DNA of 64,000 nt, from positions 62,001 through 126,000 of the forward strand of contig JANTQA010000038.1 of NCBI GenBank assembly GCA_027625915.1, given 5' to 3'. The first letter of the stretch is position 1; every line of letters begins with the position of its first letter. Source of the DNA: Anaeramoeba flamelloides (lineage: Eukaryota > Metamonada > Anaeramoebidae). Made by a program: the position numbers and the translations under genes. Shown one piece after another: positions 25,089 through 36,330 of this stretch. The notes beneath the pieces were generated by a model that saw only the letters and a program-made list of their open reading frames with translations, had not been told where the DNA came from and searched no databases.

Positions 25089-25147
25089 ATTTTCAAAAAG
25101 AAATTTCAAGTCTTCATAATTTTTAACTCGTAAAAAATATGTATACC

Positions 25148-25381
25148 TTAAGGGACTAGTCTCTATATAATTTTTTTACCTAAATTTAATAGAGATTGAG
25201 TAATTTTTTTATCAATTACTTGGGTTTGAAAGACCCTGTTTATTTTCATACTAAACTTATTTCTAGATAAGGAATCCTTATTTAGAAAGACCCTGTTTAT
25301 TTTCATATTAAACTTATTTCTAGATAAGGAATCCTTATTTAGAAATTGGTCAAAAAAAAATAATTGAAACTAGTCCCTTAA
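25148..25381. mobile_element. TTAA-ended MITE F1 with internal 57-bp duplication
   Basis: The ends are perfect inverted repeats, TTAAGGGACTAGT and ACTAGTCCCTTAA; the TTAA at both ends suggests piggyBac-type target duplication. A 57-bp unit (starting GAAAGACCCTGTTTATTTTC) occurs twice in tandem at 25228-25341. A related copy lies at 55100-55280. It sits just downstream of the CC2D1 gene. Confidence 0.8.
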
Positions 25382-26259
25382 ATAATTTTTTATTTTTATT
25401 TGGTAAAATGATTTCCTTTTTTTTTTTTTTTTTTTTTTACAAAGATATTTTTAAATAAATAAATATTTGTTCTCTACACAATAATCTAAAATCCATTTAT
25501 AAATTTTTCTGAATATTTCAATATTTTTTAGAATAAATTTCCAATTAAAAAGTATTAAAATATGATGAAAAATAAAAAATAATAAAAATTTATATAAATT
25601 TATTTTGAAAATTATAACATTTTTATTTAAATAATAATTACAATAAATACACTATGAACTAATCAAACTATTTAACTAAAAATACAATAGATTATGATAA
25701 TATAAATGTTTTCATTAAGACAATATGAAATAAATTGCAAAATAATTATTTATATATCCATATCATATTTATATATCAGTAAAAACAATTAAAAATTTCA
25801 GGGAATAATAAGTGGAGAAGAAATTACATTAAAAAACACTTTTAATGTTTTTTTGTGTTTTTTTTGTGTACCTAAATATAATTTTAATATTGTAAATACA
25901 AAATACTATTTGAACATATTGATATAAAAAATACAATTATATATTTTGATCACAATTATTTAATAAAAAATTCATTTTTAAATTTTTATAATCATTAGTT
26001 ATTCAAATTTATTTTAAAAAATTACCAAATAATAATAATTTTAGTTATTATATAATTTATTAGCAATTATTTCAGATTTTTTATTATTAATCCGTTTATT
26101 ATATTCATTCAATTTCTATTTTTTTTTAATATGAGAATTTATTTAAAATCATATTTCATAATTTTTCTTGTGGTTGGTAAAATACCTTTGATCATTATCA
26201 CTTTTTATTATTCTTTGTATTGAATTTTGAATTAAAATTTGATTTGATTTTTTTTTATT
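25382..26259. other. gene-free AT-rich spacer
   Basis: Extremely AT-rich DNA between two genes that end towards each other. I see no gene or repeat. Confidence 0.45.
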
Positions 26260-27119
26260 TTATTTTAGATTTGATTTTTTCGTATAAACTAGATCTTTTT
26301 CTTTTTGTTGATTATTATTATTTTCTTTTTTCTTTTCTTGTATAGAATTACTCCCCATTTTCATTTTCATTTGCCTTTTTTCGATATTTGGTGACTTTTT
26401 TTCAAATGAAAAATTGAAATTTAGTGAATCATTTGTTTCTTCGGAAGATAGAGTATTATTTGAATTCAAATTTCTTGGAGATCCGTTTTTTTGTATTTCA
26501 ATTGAATCACAATTACCTTTCTTATGATCATTTTGATAAAATACTGAATTATTCTTCAATATATTTTTTTTCTTGGATAAAATATTTTGTCTGTTTAAAA
26601 TATTTTTGTTATTTGATGTTAAAATAACCTTTTTTGAGGTATTTAATTTATTCCTTTTATAATTGTTGTTTTTTTGACTTCTTGGATTTATATTCTTCTC
26701 AATTTTTGATTTGTTTAATATCATATTTTCTCCTAAATAAGGGTAGGTTCTTTTCTTACCAAAATTATTATAAGTGGACAAATTTTTGAATATTTTTATT
26801 GGTTCATCATTTTGTTGTTGTAATTCAATCTTTTTATCATTAATTACAGAATTTACAATAGTTTTTTTCGGCTTGTTTTTTCGGTTTGAATTTTTGGATC
26901 CTATTAATTCCAACAGTTCTTTGATATTTCTCAATTCATCTTTTTTACAAGAAATCAATTCACGTTCAATTAGAATTTTTGTTTCCACTTTTCGAATTTT
27001 ATTCAGAATTTTACTTTTTTGTTTTTTTAATTGAAGATTTATCACCAATAACTTTTGTAAACTATTTCTTGTAATTAATTGATCATCAACATGGTGTTTC
27101 AATGCAACTAAACTATTAA
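26260..27119 (-). CDS. Asn/Lys-rich coiled-coil protein, terminal exon, unknown
   Basis: The frame is open for about 285 codons. The first 75 residues form a likely coiled coil (NSLQKLLVINLQLKKQKSKI, IRKVETKILIERELISCKK, LRNIKELLELIG). The rest is low-complexity and polar (runs of Asn, Lys, Ser). No ATG fits the start: the frame is open upstream to a TAA at about 27221, and an acceptor ATATTAATAG at about 27120 gives a plausible exon start. I therefore read this as a last exon with upstream exons not found. The stop is TAA followed by T-rich DNA. No family is recognised. Low-complexity sequence limits any homology claim. Confidence 0.5.
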
Positions 27120-27139
27120 TATCATATATTAAGGTACAT

Positions 27140-28175
27140 AATTTATCAAAATATTTAAAAAATAGATTATAATGATATTTGAAGTCAAAATTAAAAGATG
27201 TATTTTGTGTACAGGATATTTAATTATTCTTATCAAAAAAAAATATTTCAATTCAAATTTTTTGATTCAGGTTTTGTAAAAAAAAAATATATATTAATCA
27301 CAAAAAAATTCAAATATTTTCATACATAAATCTTTGAATAATTCCATTTAATTAATAAATATTTTGTTATTTATTTTCATAGAAAAAAACTTTTTTTTTT
27401 TTTTTTTTTTTTTGATTTCACAATAATTATTTTTCTTTAAGAGATTGGCACCACCATATATATAATAATAATTAAGGTCTGTGGTAATTACTATTATAAT
27501 GTAATAGTGATATATGGCTAAAGTGGCTCCAAAAAATCTATTATAACTATTATTGAACAATAAATTATTTGATTTTTTTTTAAAGGATCACAATAAAATA
27601 AAAGTCTTTTTGTAATTTTTTTGTTAATTATTTATCAAAACCGAAAAAATGAAAATTAAAATAATATTAATCGTCTAAAAATTAATATTTAGAACCTCTG
27701 AAAGTAATAATTTTGTTATTATTTTTAAATTTTATAAGATCATACTTGTTAATTATCAAAATAAAACAATAAAGAATTCTTAGTTTTGTTTCCATCTTAT
27801 AAAATTAGTATATTTTTGAATATATTTCCTATATTTATAAAATAATTTTTTTGTTTTTTTAAAAAAATCTAATTTTTTTAAAAACTAATCTACATTTCGA
27901 AACAAATTTAAGATGTATCTTGTTCAACTTTAAAGTCTGAAGATTGATAATTCAACCTTGAAATTTGACTGCAAATGTATATTATTTTTGAAAATTGCTG
28001 GAGTTTTTACTAATATATAGATAAAATTTTAATTGAAAAAACCAATAACATTACACATGTTCAAAAAGTGATGTCTTAATATTTTGAATTTCCTGAAACA
28101 GACACCCAATTTAGATAATTAACTGTTTAATGCTTTTGAATTAAATTTAGTTTATATTTGAAATCCAGATACTTG
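27140..28175. other. spacer, possible 5' exons not resolved
   Basis: An open frame at 27348-27560 (minus) starts in AT-rich DNA, is interrupted by a poly-Lys run and lacks protein-like features. A small palindrome ACTATTATAATGTAATAGT lies at about 27490. I see nothing else. Confidence 0.35.
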
Positions 28176-28744
28176 TTTAAGGTTTACAATCCCTAAAATT
28201 TGAAATAAAGATTATCTAGTGATAAATGTAAACCCTGGTGTTTAAGTTTTTAGCTCTTGTTAGCTTGTGCTTGGTCTCGGCTTTAGGAGTGTTTTCAAAA
28301 AGATATTTTTTTTTGACAATTTATTTTTTTTTTTTCCTTAAATCCAAATTATTAAGTGTAAGAATAAGAGATTGGAAGGAAAGTTATAAAAAATGTGATT
28401 TTTAGGACATCAATTTAAATTTTTATTTACAGTTTGGTTATATTTGGAACTTTTAAAAATTTATTATTTTTTTGAGGTAATTGAATAAAAGGGAAATAAA
28501 TATTTTAATCAACAACCCAAAAATTCAATATTCTTTCTTAAATACCTACTAACCTATTGGCCTTACATCTTCATTTTGAATTTAAGGAAAAAAAATAAAT
28601 AAATTCATTTTCTAAACACTTTTTGAATAACTATTAAAACCTCTATGAATCTGAAGACTGATCAGCTAAAAACCAAAATAATACAACATTGAATCTAATA
28701 CAAGATAACCTTATTTCAAATTTTGGGGATTGTAAAAATTTAAG
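28176..28744. mobile_element. inverted-repeat element B2
   Basis: An uninterrupted 569-bp copy of family B. The left end is TTTAAGGTTTACAATCCC and the right end GGGGATTGTAAAAATTTAA. The arms share AAGATTATCT.GT, TGATCAGCTAAAAACCAAAA with its partner, and AATTTAAGGAAAAAAAATAA. The arms have diverged more than those of the neighbouring palindrome. Confidence 0.7.
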
Positions 28745-28781
28745 TTCACCATAAGTATATACTTTTATTTCTTATTTACCA

Positions 28782-29249
28782 TTTGCTTCTAAAATCTTCT
28801 TTTGAAAATTTAATATATTTAAATTTACTTTTTGGGGATTGTTTAGAAGCACCTTTTCAAAGTTAACTCTTTCTTCATGGACTTGAAAATGATCTTGTAA
28901 AAAAAGATCTAACAAATTAAAATTTATTTTTATTAAAATTTTAAAACAATTATATCTTCATTTTAAGGATTTTTTATCAACAAACCCAAAATTTGTTGAC
29001 CTACAAATATAACACAACCTTATCAGTCAAGTTATTGATATTTGTGAGAAAAATTTTAAAGTGAAAATTCCTTTTAATTTTTGAACAAAAATTTTATCCA
29101 AAACCAATTTTAATTTGTTAGATCTTTTTTTACAAGATCATTTTCAATTCCATGAAGAAAGAGTTAACTTTGAAAAGGTGCTTCTAAACAATCCCCAAAA
29201 AGTAAATTTAAATATATTAAATTTTCAAAAGAAGATTTTGGAAGTAAAA
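28782..29249. repeat. near-perfect long palindrome (about 144-bp arms)
   Basis: Arms 28782-28925 and 29106-29249 are inverted copies that differ at only a few positions by eye. Examples are GGGGATTGTTTAGAAGCACC with GGTGCTTCTAAACAATCCCC, and AGTTAACTCTTTCTTCATGG with CCATGAAGAAAGAGTTAACT. The loop is about 180 bp. It does not share ends with families A-F in this window. Transcribed, it would make a long hairpin RNA. Confidence 0.92.
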
Positions 29250-29641
29250 GGGTTCGATTTATTTGACACAAGAACCTAAACAATGAACAGAATAATTACA
29301 TCGTCTATTTGAATATTCTTAATAAGCATGGCTTGGGTATTGATTAAACAGTTTTTTTTTTGCAATTTCCTTTGTTATAAAGGCGATCCAACAAACACTG
29401 TTTGGGAAATAATATTGCAAATATGAGAACACAAAAGAGAGATGAGTTAAAAATAAAACAACAAGAAATTTTGAAAAATTAGTGCTTTATTTAGAAAAAG
29501 AGTAAAAACCAGAGATGCATTTATTTTTTTGTCTTGAAGATGTCTTCAAGTACAGAATTAGAAAAATAGCAATTGTGGAATTTGTGACAGCACATTTCAT
29601 GTGAGAAGGTCATGAGTATTAATGAAAAAAGGAAAATAAAA

Positions 29642-29930
29642 TTACTTTTTGTTTGAGAGAGCACTTTTCTTTTGTAAAATATTTGTCGAACATTCAATCA
29701 CATCTAAATAGGAAAACCCATTTTTTGGTACATTTAACGGAGTAGGGGGGGTACTCGTGCTGTTGTTTTTTTTTTGATCACTCTTTTCTTGATCAAGCAT
29801 GTGGCTAAAATTAAAACTTGAGAAGAAAAATAAAATATAAAATAATTCAGATTTTCTTTTTTTTTCCACTTTCTCAAATTAAAAGATTCATAAATCAATT
29901 TTGCTACCCAACAACCAAGTTTAAGCACTG
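29642..29930 (-). CDS. two 3' exons of an unrecognised gene
   Basis: The last exon (29642-29804) starts after a T-rich intron ending TTTTAG and encodes HMLDQEKSDQKKNN, a Ser/Thr/Pro stretch (STSTPPTPLNVPKNG) and FSYLDVIECSTNILQKKS before TAA. The preceding exon (29870 to about 29930) encodes LKLGCWVAKLIYESFNLR. Joining at GTGG...TTTTAG keeps phase 2 and gives an Asn codon at the junction. GC content is higher than in the surroundings. Further upstream exons should lie above 29930, but I could not define them. An alternative is to read through without splicing. No family recognised. Confidence 0.4.
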
Positions 29931-30525
29931 TTCTTTTTAATAAAGAAGCTAATTAAGACTTTTTACAAATTTCTCAAAATTTTAAGTTTCTTTTCAGTGA
30001 TTCCAAAAGATGAATTTTCTATTTGAAATTAGTTTACTTTTATTGAAAGGTATCAAAGAAGTTTAAACAGAATTCAGAGATTATTTGTACTCTTATTCTC
30101 AAAAACAACTTTGAAGACTTGAAAAGATCTTTCGTGTAATTAAAAAAAATAATTTCAAATCAATAAAAATGTCACAAAATATTGAGTTCTATTTTGTTTT
30201 TTTGATAACTTTCAAAGTTCTTCTTTCTGAACACACTGTTTCGAAGAAGAATCGGAAAACCAATTTATGATTGTTAAAATCTCTTTGAATTTTAAATAAA
30301 AAACTTTATTATGTTTCTTGTTAGAAAGTTGGTTCAAAAAAAAACCCAGAACGATACTGGAAATAAAAAATATTTGAGGACTTTATTAATTTATCAGAAG
30401 GATTTAAATAAAATCAAATCATATTATATTTTTTTTGGTGAATTAGGTTATCAAATCAGAAAAATTTTTCAGTTAATTTTTTCCCGTTATCACAAGAAAA
30501 CTCGTTTCCTCACATTGCCCATTTC

Positions 30526-30556
<31 letters not shown>

Positions 30557-31889
30557 TGTGTGCTTTTGTATTTCAAGAAAAGGTCTGATAGATAATTTAC
30601 CTTTTGAATTTTGATCAACAATAAAAAAAAGAAATCAAAATCTTTTTGATTTATTTTCATTTACTTTTTTTTGAAGATTATTGACAAGAATTGATATTAG
30701 ACCTTATAATTGCTCTACTCCACAGTCTGGAGTTTTAAAAGGAAGAAAAATTATTGAACAGAGTTATCATTATAGTAGTTTAAGTACCCTAAAAGCAAAT
30801 TACAAACCATGTTTTTATTTTCTAGAATTATTATATTAAAAGATCTTAGAAACATAAAATAAACAAAAATCAATTTGATATTAGTTTTTTAAAGTTCAAC
30901 TATTAGAAGAGAAATTCGAAAAACAAAGGATCAAATATCAAATTTTACTCAAAAAATTAGAGAGAGATTTTGACTAATATTTTTTCAAACAAAAAAAAAA
31001 CCTTTAATTAACAAAAAAGAATATGAAAAATTTTTGGAAAAAATTTAAAACATAATTTAAAATATACTGAAAAAATCAATTTGATTACCTTTAAAATAGA
31101 TTTTTCTTTAGATCTACAGTTGAATAGTGAATTAAATATTATATTAAAACAAGACTAAGAAAAACCACATTAAGGCTTAATTTTGAGATAGTATTTATCA
31201 ACTCTGGGAATGTTATTTTTGACCTTATAAGTTCTATATATTGATTTTTTTTGAGATAGATTCTGAAGGAAATCAATATCAAGTGAAAATATCTTACCTA
31301 ACCAAACTTCATTTAGTTTGATGTTGTTTTTCGTAGAGATCTTGATATTGGAAAAATGTTATTTAAATCAAACTTATTAGTCCAACATTCTCATGAAAAA
31401 TCCAAAAATCAACAATAAACCCACACTAACACGAGAAAATAATAATCAAGACAAAATAAAAGTTTTAAAAGAAAAATTAATTTTTTGAAATGCTTTACCT
31501 AAAACCCCTTGACTTTTACAAGCTTTTAAAATTGACAATAATTAAATAAGTTTTTTACAAAACAATTAAACATTTACTTATTTTTTGCTTTTTGATAACC
31601 TCACTTATAATAAACACTATTGGTTAATAAAAAATCTTTGATCAAAAATTATTTTTGAGAGATATTTTACAATTAAAGTTAGAAAATCCAATTTTTATAG
31701 GTTCTATTAAGATTTTTTTTAAATTTAATAGTAAAAAATTTGAAAAAATTTTTTTTCTTAGCTAAGATCCCATTTAATTATATTTTAAAAGCTTTATAAA
31801 TTTAAATAATATCTTCCAAATGGATAATCAATAATTTTAACTATTAAAGAATTATTTATTGACATTAAGTGAAAAAAATATTTTTTTTT
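29931..31889. other. region without resolved genes
   Basis: Upstream exons of the minus-strand gene at 29.6 kb may lie here. A short coding-like reading at about 30045-30140 (minus: KDLFKSSKLFLRIRVQIIS) is the best hint. The plus-strand frame at 30311-30550 ends in poly-Phe and is not supported. Around 31570-31640 a block resembles the tail of repeat R (1441-1520). Confidence 0.3.
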
Positions 31890-32516
31890 TGATTTTAGGG
31901 TAGGTTTTTTTTTGTTTAGTAATAAAAAGAAAAGATCAGAAATTTTCTGTTTATTAATATAAGAAAAAAAAACCTAGGACACTTTTTGTTGGGTTTTCCA
32001 GAATTTAAAAGAATTGAGTAAAACCAAAAATTTTTCTCTATTCTTTTGAATTTTGGAAAATTGTCTTTAAAATTTCTTGAGTTTTCTGCTTATTTGTAAA
32101 ATCAATCGATTTTTGTTAGGTTTTTTTGAGTTTTCTATTTATTAGTGAAGTGTTCTAGATTTTTTTTGAGGTTTTCTATTTTATTTGTGAAGTGTTCTAG
32201 GTTTTTTTTTTACTTTTTGAAATAAACAGAAATTTTAATAAATTTTCGGTTTATTTCAAAAAGTAAAAAAAAACCTAAACAAAATCTATTGATTTTCCTA
32301 ATAAATAGAAAACTCAAAAAACCTAACGAAAATCCATAGATTTTCAAAATAAAATAGAAAACCTCAAAAAAAACCTAGAACAATTCAAATATAAAACATA
32401 AAACCTCAAAAAAACCACCGTTAGGTTTTTTTTAATTTTAGAAATAAATAAAAAATTTAATAAACTTTCTTTTCATTTCGAAAATTCAAGAAAACCAAGG
32501 CACTTGAGGCACACTG
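31890..32516. mobile_element. foldback element E2
   Basis: Nested palindromes of the E family with the conserved hairpin at 31997-32057 (TTTTCCAGAATTTAAAAGAA with TTCTTTTGAATTTTGGAAAA). Several AACGAAAATC..GATTTTCGTT-type blocks follow, and the right end runs CAAGGCACTTGAGGCACACT. The left end is decayed. Non-coding. Confidence 0.65.
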
Positions 32517-32877
32517 AATAATTATCATTGTATTTGTTTTTCTTTATTTCAGTTTTATTAGATGAGTAGAGTGTTTTCAAAACTATTAGTTATTATCTCT
32601 TGAAAAAAATATACTAAATCCGAATTTAAGGATAATTCCAGGTTAAATCCATTTAAAAAATTATTACCCGAAAAAAAACATTTTTTTTTTGATATCTAGA
32701 TACTATTAAAAAGCGTGGTTCTACTAACAACAATAAATATAACAACCTCATGAATTTGTAACTCTTTAAGGTTGGTTATATTTTGATTAAAGTCTATTAT
32801 TCAAGATGAAAGGTTAAGGAACATAGTAATTTTGTCTAACTTTTTTTTTTCAATTGTATTTTTTCATACTCGTGAAG

Positions 32878-33264
32878 TGTAAATATGGAATATTGTAAAA
32901 AATAGAGTTTTTAGAAGATTAGAGATAAATAAAAAGTTCCATCTATATCTCCAAAATTGTTGTAATAGTAAATATAATATCTGAACACCCGTTTTGATAG
33001 ACTAATGATAATTTTAATCAAAAAATCATTTGATAATTTTTTTTGTTGAATACCAATCTTTCAATTTTCAAAAAAACAATCATTGTTCAAACAATGTATT
33101 GGCATTCACCAAACGATTTTATATTGAAAATCCATTCAATCCCAAAAATCAAAATTGTCGTTTCGTTTACCATTATCCAAAATTTGGAGTAATTACGCGG
33201 AACTCTTTATTTATCTCAAAAATTGCAAAAACTCTATTTTTTACAACATTACATATTAACACTT
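32878..33264. mobile_element. inverted-repeat element K
   Basis: Arms of about 64 bp: 32878-32941 (GTGTAAATATGG, TTGTAAAAAATAGAGTTTTT, AGATAAATAAA) and 33200-33264, its inverse (TTTATTTATCTC, AAAAACTCTATTTTTTACAA, CATATTAACAC). The interior includes a coding-like stretch on the plus strand (VLAFTKRFYIENPFNPK), but no known domain. Confidence 0.7.
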
Positions 33265-33469
33265 GTGTAATACTACCAAATCATAAAAAAAAGGAAAAGT
33301 TTTAAGGAGGTTTAATACAGTTGAATACAACTTTTGCAGCAACTTGATAGGACTTAAAAATGAACTTTTTAGATTTTTTTTAAAGAAAGTATAAAACACT
33401 TACGAAAGAAGTTAAAGAATTGTTTAAAGGAAAGAAATAATCTTTACAAGTCTAATCCAACAGTTTTAA

Positions 33470-33650
33470 ACTCTTCAATTTGGATTTCGAAAAAAAAAGA
33501 AAAATTGACCTTATTAGAAAAATTTTTAAACCAATATCAAAATTAATACCAAGCTGAAGACTGATCCAACAAGAACCAAAATAACATTGCCACCGAATAC
33601 CTAATACAAGATAATATTTTTTTCCCATTTCATGGATTGTAAACCTTAAA
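33470..33650 (-). mobile_element. element B3, single arm
   Basis: Matches the right arm of B1 and B2: TCTTCAATTTGGATTTCGAAA, TACCAAG.TGAAGACTGATCC, CTAATACAAGATAAT and the terminal GGATTGTAAACCTTAAA. I found no convincing left arm, so it is a truncated relic. Confidence 0.6.
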
Positions 33651-34600
33651 ATAATAAATTAAACTAAAAAAACTTTTTGAACGTTTGCTTTGTGGAGTGT
33701 TCACAATGCAACAAATGAAAGAACTCTAACAGCATTTCACACTAATGTGTTTGGGGTTACCAAAAAAATTTGCTGGGTTCTTTTAAATATTACATTCTCG
33801 ATTTTTGATAAGGGGTATAACAAATTATCCAAATGTTCCCATTTCCCTCATTTTTTCATTCTTTATTCCAATTTTTCTTTGATCAATTGCTATTGACTAA
33901 CAAATTAAAAATAACCCTCAAAAAATACCCCGAACCAATAAATAACCAACCAAGAACATCATAAAGACTAACAAAAATATTGATTTCTATTCCTTTCTAT
34001 TCAAAAAATTGTTTTAAAAAATCAATAACCAACGATCTTCGAATTTTAAAATTTTGTGGCTTTTCTTCAACAAATTGTTATCAGTGTTAAGAGGATAAAT
34101 AATGCTTTTGAAAGACTTTGAAAGCAATTTTAAAATTTAATATCTTTGTAAGGATTATTGGAGCTTATTCAACACGGCTATTTATGGCTTTTGAAAGACT
34201 AGTCTGTAATTTCATCTCCTTAAATTACGTTTTTTCTTTCTGTTGGGCGGAAGAGAAAAAAGCTTTTTTTATTAAAGTTCAAGTACAAAAACAAGGATCG
34301 TTGTCTGTTAATTAGTTTTTAGGTAAATTGTTCACCAATTTGTTGTGAATTGTTTTGAATCTACTTTTGCATAAAGTGTTTGAAAAAATCTGTTAGAAGA
34401 TAATAGAAAATGTAAGAGATACGATCAAAAATACAAAAAAAAAAAAAAAAAAAGCAAAGTTTCAAACAAAAACAAAAAAAAATATTTTAAAAAGCATCAA
34501 GTATGTATTAGTTTCAACTTGAAGTGATCTATATTTAATTTATTATTTGAATAAAGTTTGTATAAGTTGATCGAAGAGTAAACCATCAAAGATTTCTTGT
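33651..34600. other. spacer downstream of eL36
   Basis: Two short plus-strand frames (33690-33896 and 34118-34315) have somewhat better composition than background but no confirmed domain. A long A run (about 34436-34453) lies beyond the eL36 3' end. Confidence 0.35.
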
Positions 34601-35002
34601 TTATTTTTCTAAAGATTGTGTCTTCATTTGTTGAACGATTTTAGCAAGTTCGTCTCTTTTCTTTCTTGCTCTTTTTTGTGTTCCGAGTCTACGCTTACAG
34701 AATCTGAGAGCACGCTTTTCATAACCAAGTTTAAGCATTTCAATTGCTCTTTTTTCATAGGGTGAAAATCCTGCAACTTCACGGATCAAATTTCTGACAA
34801 AGATCCTTTTTGTTCTTTTTCTCTTTTGATTGGAAAAATTCACAAAATTTATTTTGTTTTTTTTTTTATTTTTAATTTTAATTTTCACTCGAAAAAAAGA
34901 TTGAGAAATGGAAATAAAAAAAAGGGGGAAACACGGGTGGTGTGTATAACTTACAAAATTTTTGTTGATCTTTTTTTTTCTTTTTTGGGTTTTTGGTGGC
35001 AT
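34601..35002 (-). CDS. 60S ribosomal protein eL36 (L36e)
   Basis: Component of the large ribosomal subunit. Exon 1 (34955-35002) encodes MPPKTQKRKKKINKNF. Then a 132-bp intron with donor GTAAGT and acceptor CAAAAG follows. Exon 2 (34601-34822) encodes RKRTKRIFVRNLIREVAGFS and PYEKRAIEMLK and KRALRFCKRRLGT to the end. The block FVRxxIREVxGFxPYExRAxExLK is diagnostic of eL36, as are KRALxFxKxRxGT and the basic, helical C-terminus. The product is 89 residues, slightly shorter than the usual 100-105 because the N-terminus is reduced. The intron keeps an open frame, so an unspliced reading of 133 residues exists but is not the protein. A single early intron is common in ribosomal protein genes. 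Confidence 0.95.
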   Translation of the reverse strand: MPPKTQKRKKKINKNFVSYTHHPCFPLFFISISQSFFRVKIKIKNKKKNKINFVNFSNQKRKRTKRIFVRNLIREVAGFSPYEKRAIEMLKLGYEKRALRFCKRRLGTQKRARKKRDELAKIVQQMKTQSLEK

Positions 35003-35209
35003 GTTTGATTAAATTAAATTGAAGAAACAAATTGAAAAAATGAAAAGTTCTGAATTTGTAATTTGGAATAGTGTGATATTTGTTGATTTAATAATAATCT
35101 AAAACGATGCTAAAAAAAAGTTGTTTATCTCTACTTTTAATTATTTGGGTTGTATTTTCTTTTAGATGATACTGTTGGAATAATAATATGAGCAGAAAAG
35201 TTTAAGATG

Positions 35210-35646
35210 TATTTCAAAATAAAAAAGCTTGTTTTTTTGTTATTGAAGACCTAAAAAACAACCGATCTATGAAATTACCATTAAATATAATTAAATATGG
35301 TTTTCGATTCTTAAAGTTCTATTATTTGAAAAAAAATCTTCGAAATAAAAGATAAAATTGGAAATTTTATCTCAAAAAATAGAATAAATTTCTTGAAATA
35401 AAATTTTTACTCCTCAAAAAACCCAAAAAAACAATAAAAATTTAAAAAATAATCAACAATTTTCCTTCCTAATTTAAATTTTACACAAAATATCAGAGAG
35501 TTTACCTTCAAAATTGGTTTGCACTAATGTAGTTACTTGGATATTGATTAAGGTGTTAAACTGGGACAATAAAAAAAAAAAAACAGATTTTATTTTGAAA
35601 CATAGAAAATTATACAAGTTGAACATGTATTATTTTGATCACTGTA
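35210..35646 (-). mobile_element. Tc1/mariner-like MITE A3
   Basis: An inverted copy of family A. The right end is ATTATTTTGATCACTGTA, the family terminus. Inside are AATATGGTTTTCGATTCTTAAAG, TTATCTCAAAAAATAGAATAAA and GCACTAATGTAG. The left end TTTCAAAATAAAAAAGCTTG is partly decayed. Non-coding; located about 200 bp upstream of eL36. Confidence 0.65.
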
Positions 35647-36094
35647 CTGATAAATTTAAAATAATGAACAAAACTTTTTCGATCTATATAAGCTTTTTTT
35701 AAATTTAATAAATGTATTTCCACATTTTTTTTTCACACTCAGCATTCAATAACAACCTTCTTAAAATTTTTTTTACTTTTATCAATAAAATTTTTCAATT
35801 TGAACTTTATATAAAAACTCCTCAAAAAATTTCAAAATTTGAAAAAGAAATAAAAAGGTTGAAGAAGCACTTGTCCAAACCTCACTAAATGTGGACCAAA
35901 GGTAAAATAAAGACAAAATAAAAACAGTATAATTAAAAAAGATATAAAAGGGGGTTTTATAGATCTATAGAGAAAACATGGATAGAAAAACTCCATTAAA
36001 AACCAAAAATCTTTTTACAATATCAGTTTATCAATTTAGATGCCAAATTCTATTTTCACAACGATTTTTTCAAAATTTAGACAATAATTAAATT

Positions 36095-36098
<4 letters not shown>
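35647..36098. other. gene-free AT-rich spacer
   Basis: I see no gene or repeat until the TA tract. Confidence 0.4.
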
Positions 36099-36128
<30 letters not shown>

Positions 36129-36330
36129 AGGTCATACGTGTTTTCGTTTGAAAAAAGCGAAAGATTTAAAAAATCGCGTTTTTTCGACTTTTTTACATGC
36201 TTTTTTCGTTTCATCCGTTGTTTTCGTTCTTTGGTTTTTGAAAAAGTTCTCGAATTCTTTTGAAATCATACTTTTCGTTTCTGGGATGTGAAAAAACGAA
36301 AACGAAAAAACTAAAAAAGGGAGCAAAAAA
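36099..36330. repeat. (TA)n tract with adjoining CpG-rich block J1
   Basis: A TA tract of about 13 units ends in ATCACAGGTCATACGTG and then a block rich in TTTCG/CGAAA words, unlike the surrounding AT DNA. The junction sequence matches the inverse of the right end of J2 (ATACCTGTGATATATA). The minus-strand frame here (36132-36326) is a by-product of these words. Confidence 0.55.

Noticed and set aside
33690-33896. Plus-strand frame with FALWSVHNATNERTL, faintly like the WxxHNxVN motif of Erv/ALR sulfhydryl oxidases
   Set aside because: No CxxC motif, no joining exons and the remainder of the frame is AT-driven; the match is too short.
34823-34954. Unspliced 133-residue reading of the eL36 gene
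   Set aside because: The middle part is T-rich, bounded by GTAAGT and AG, and has no counterpart in eL36 proteins.
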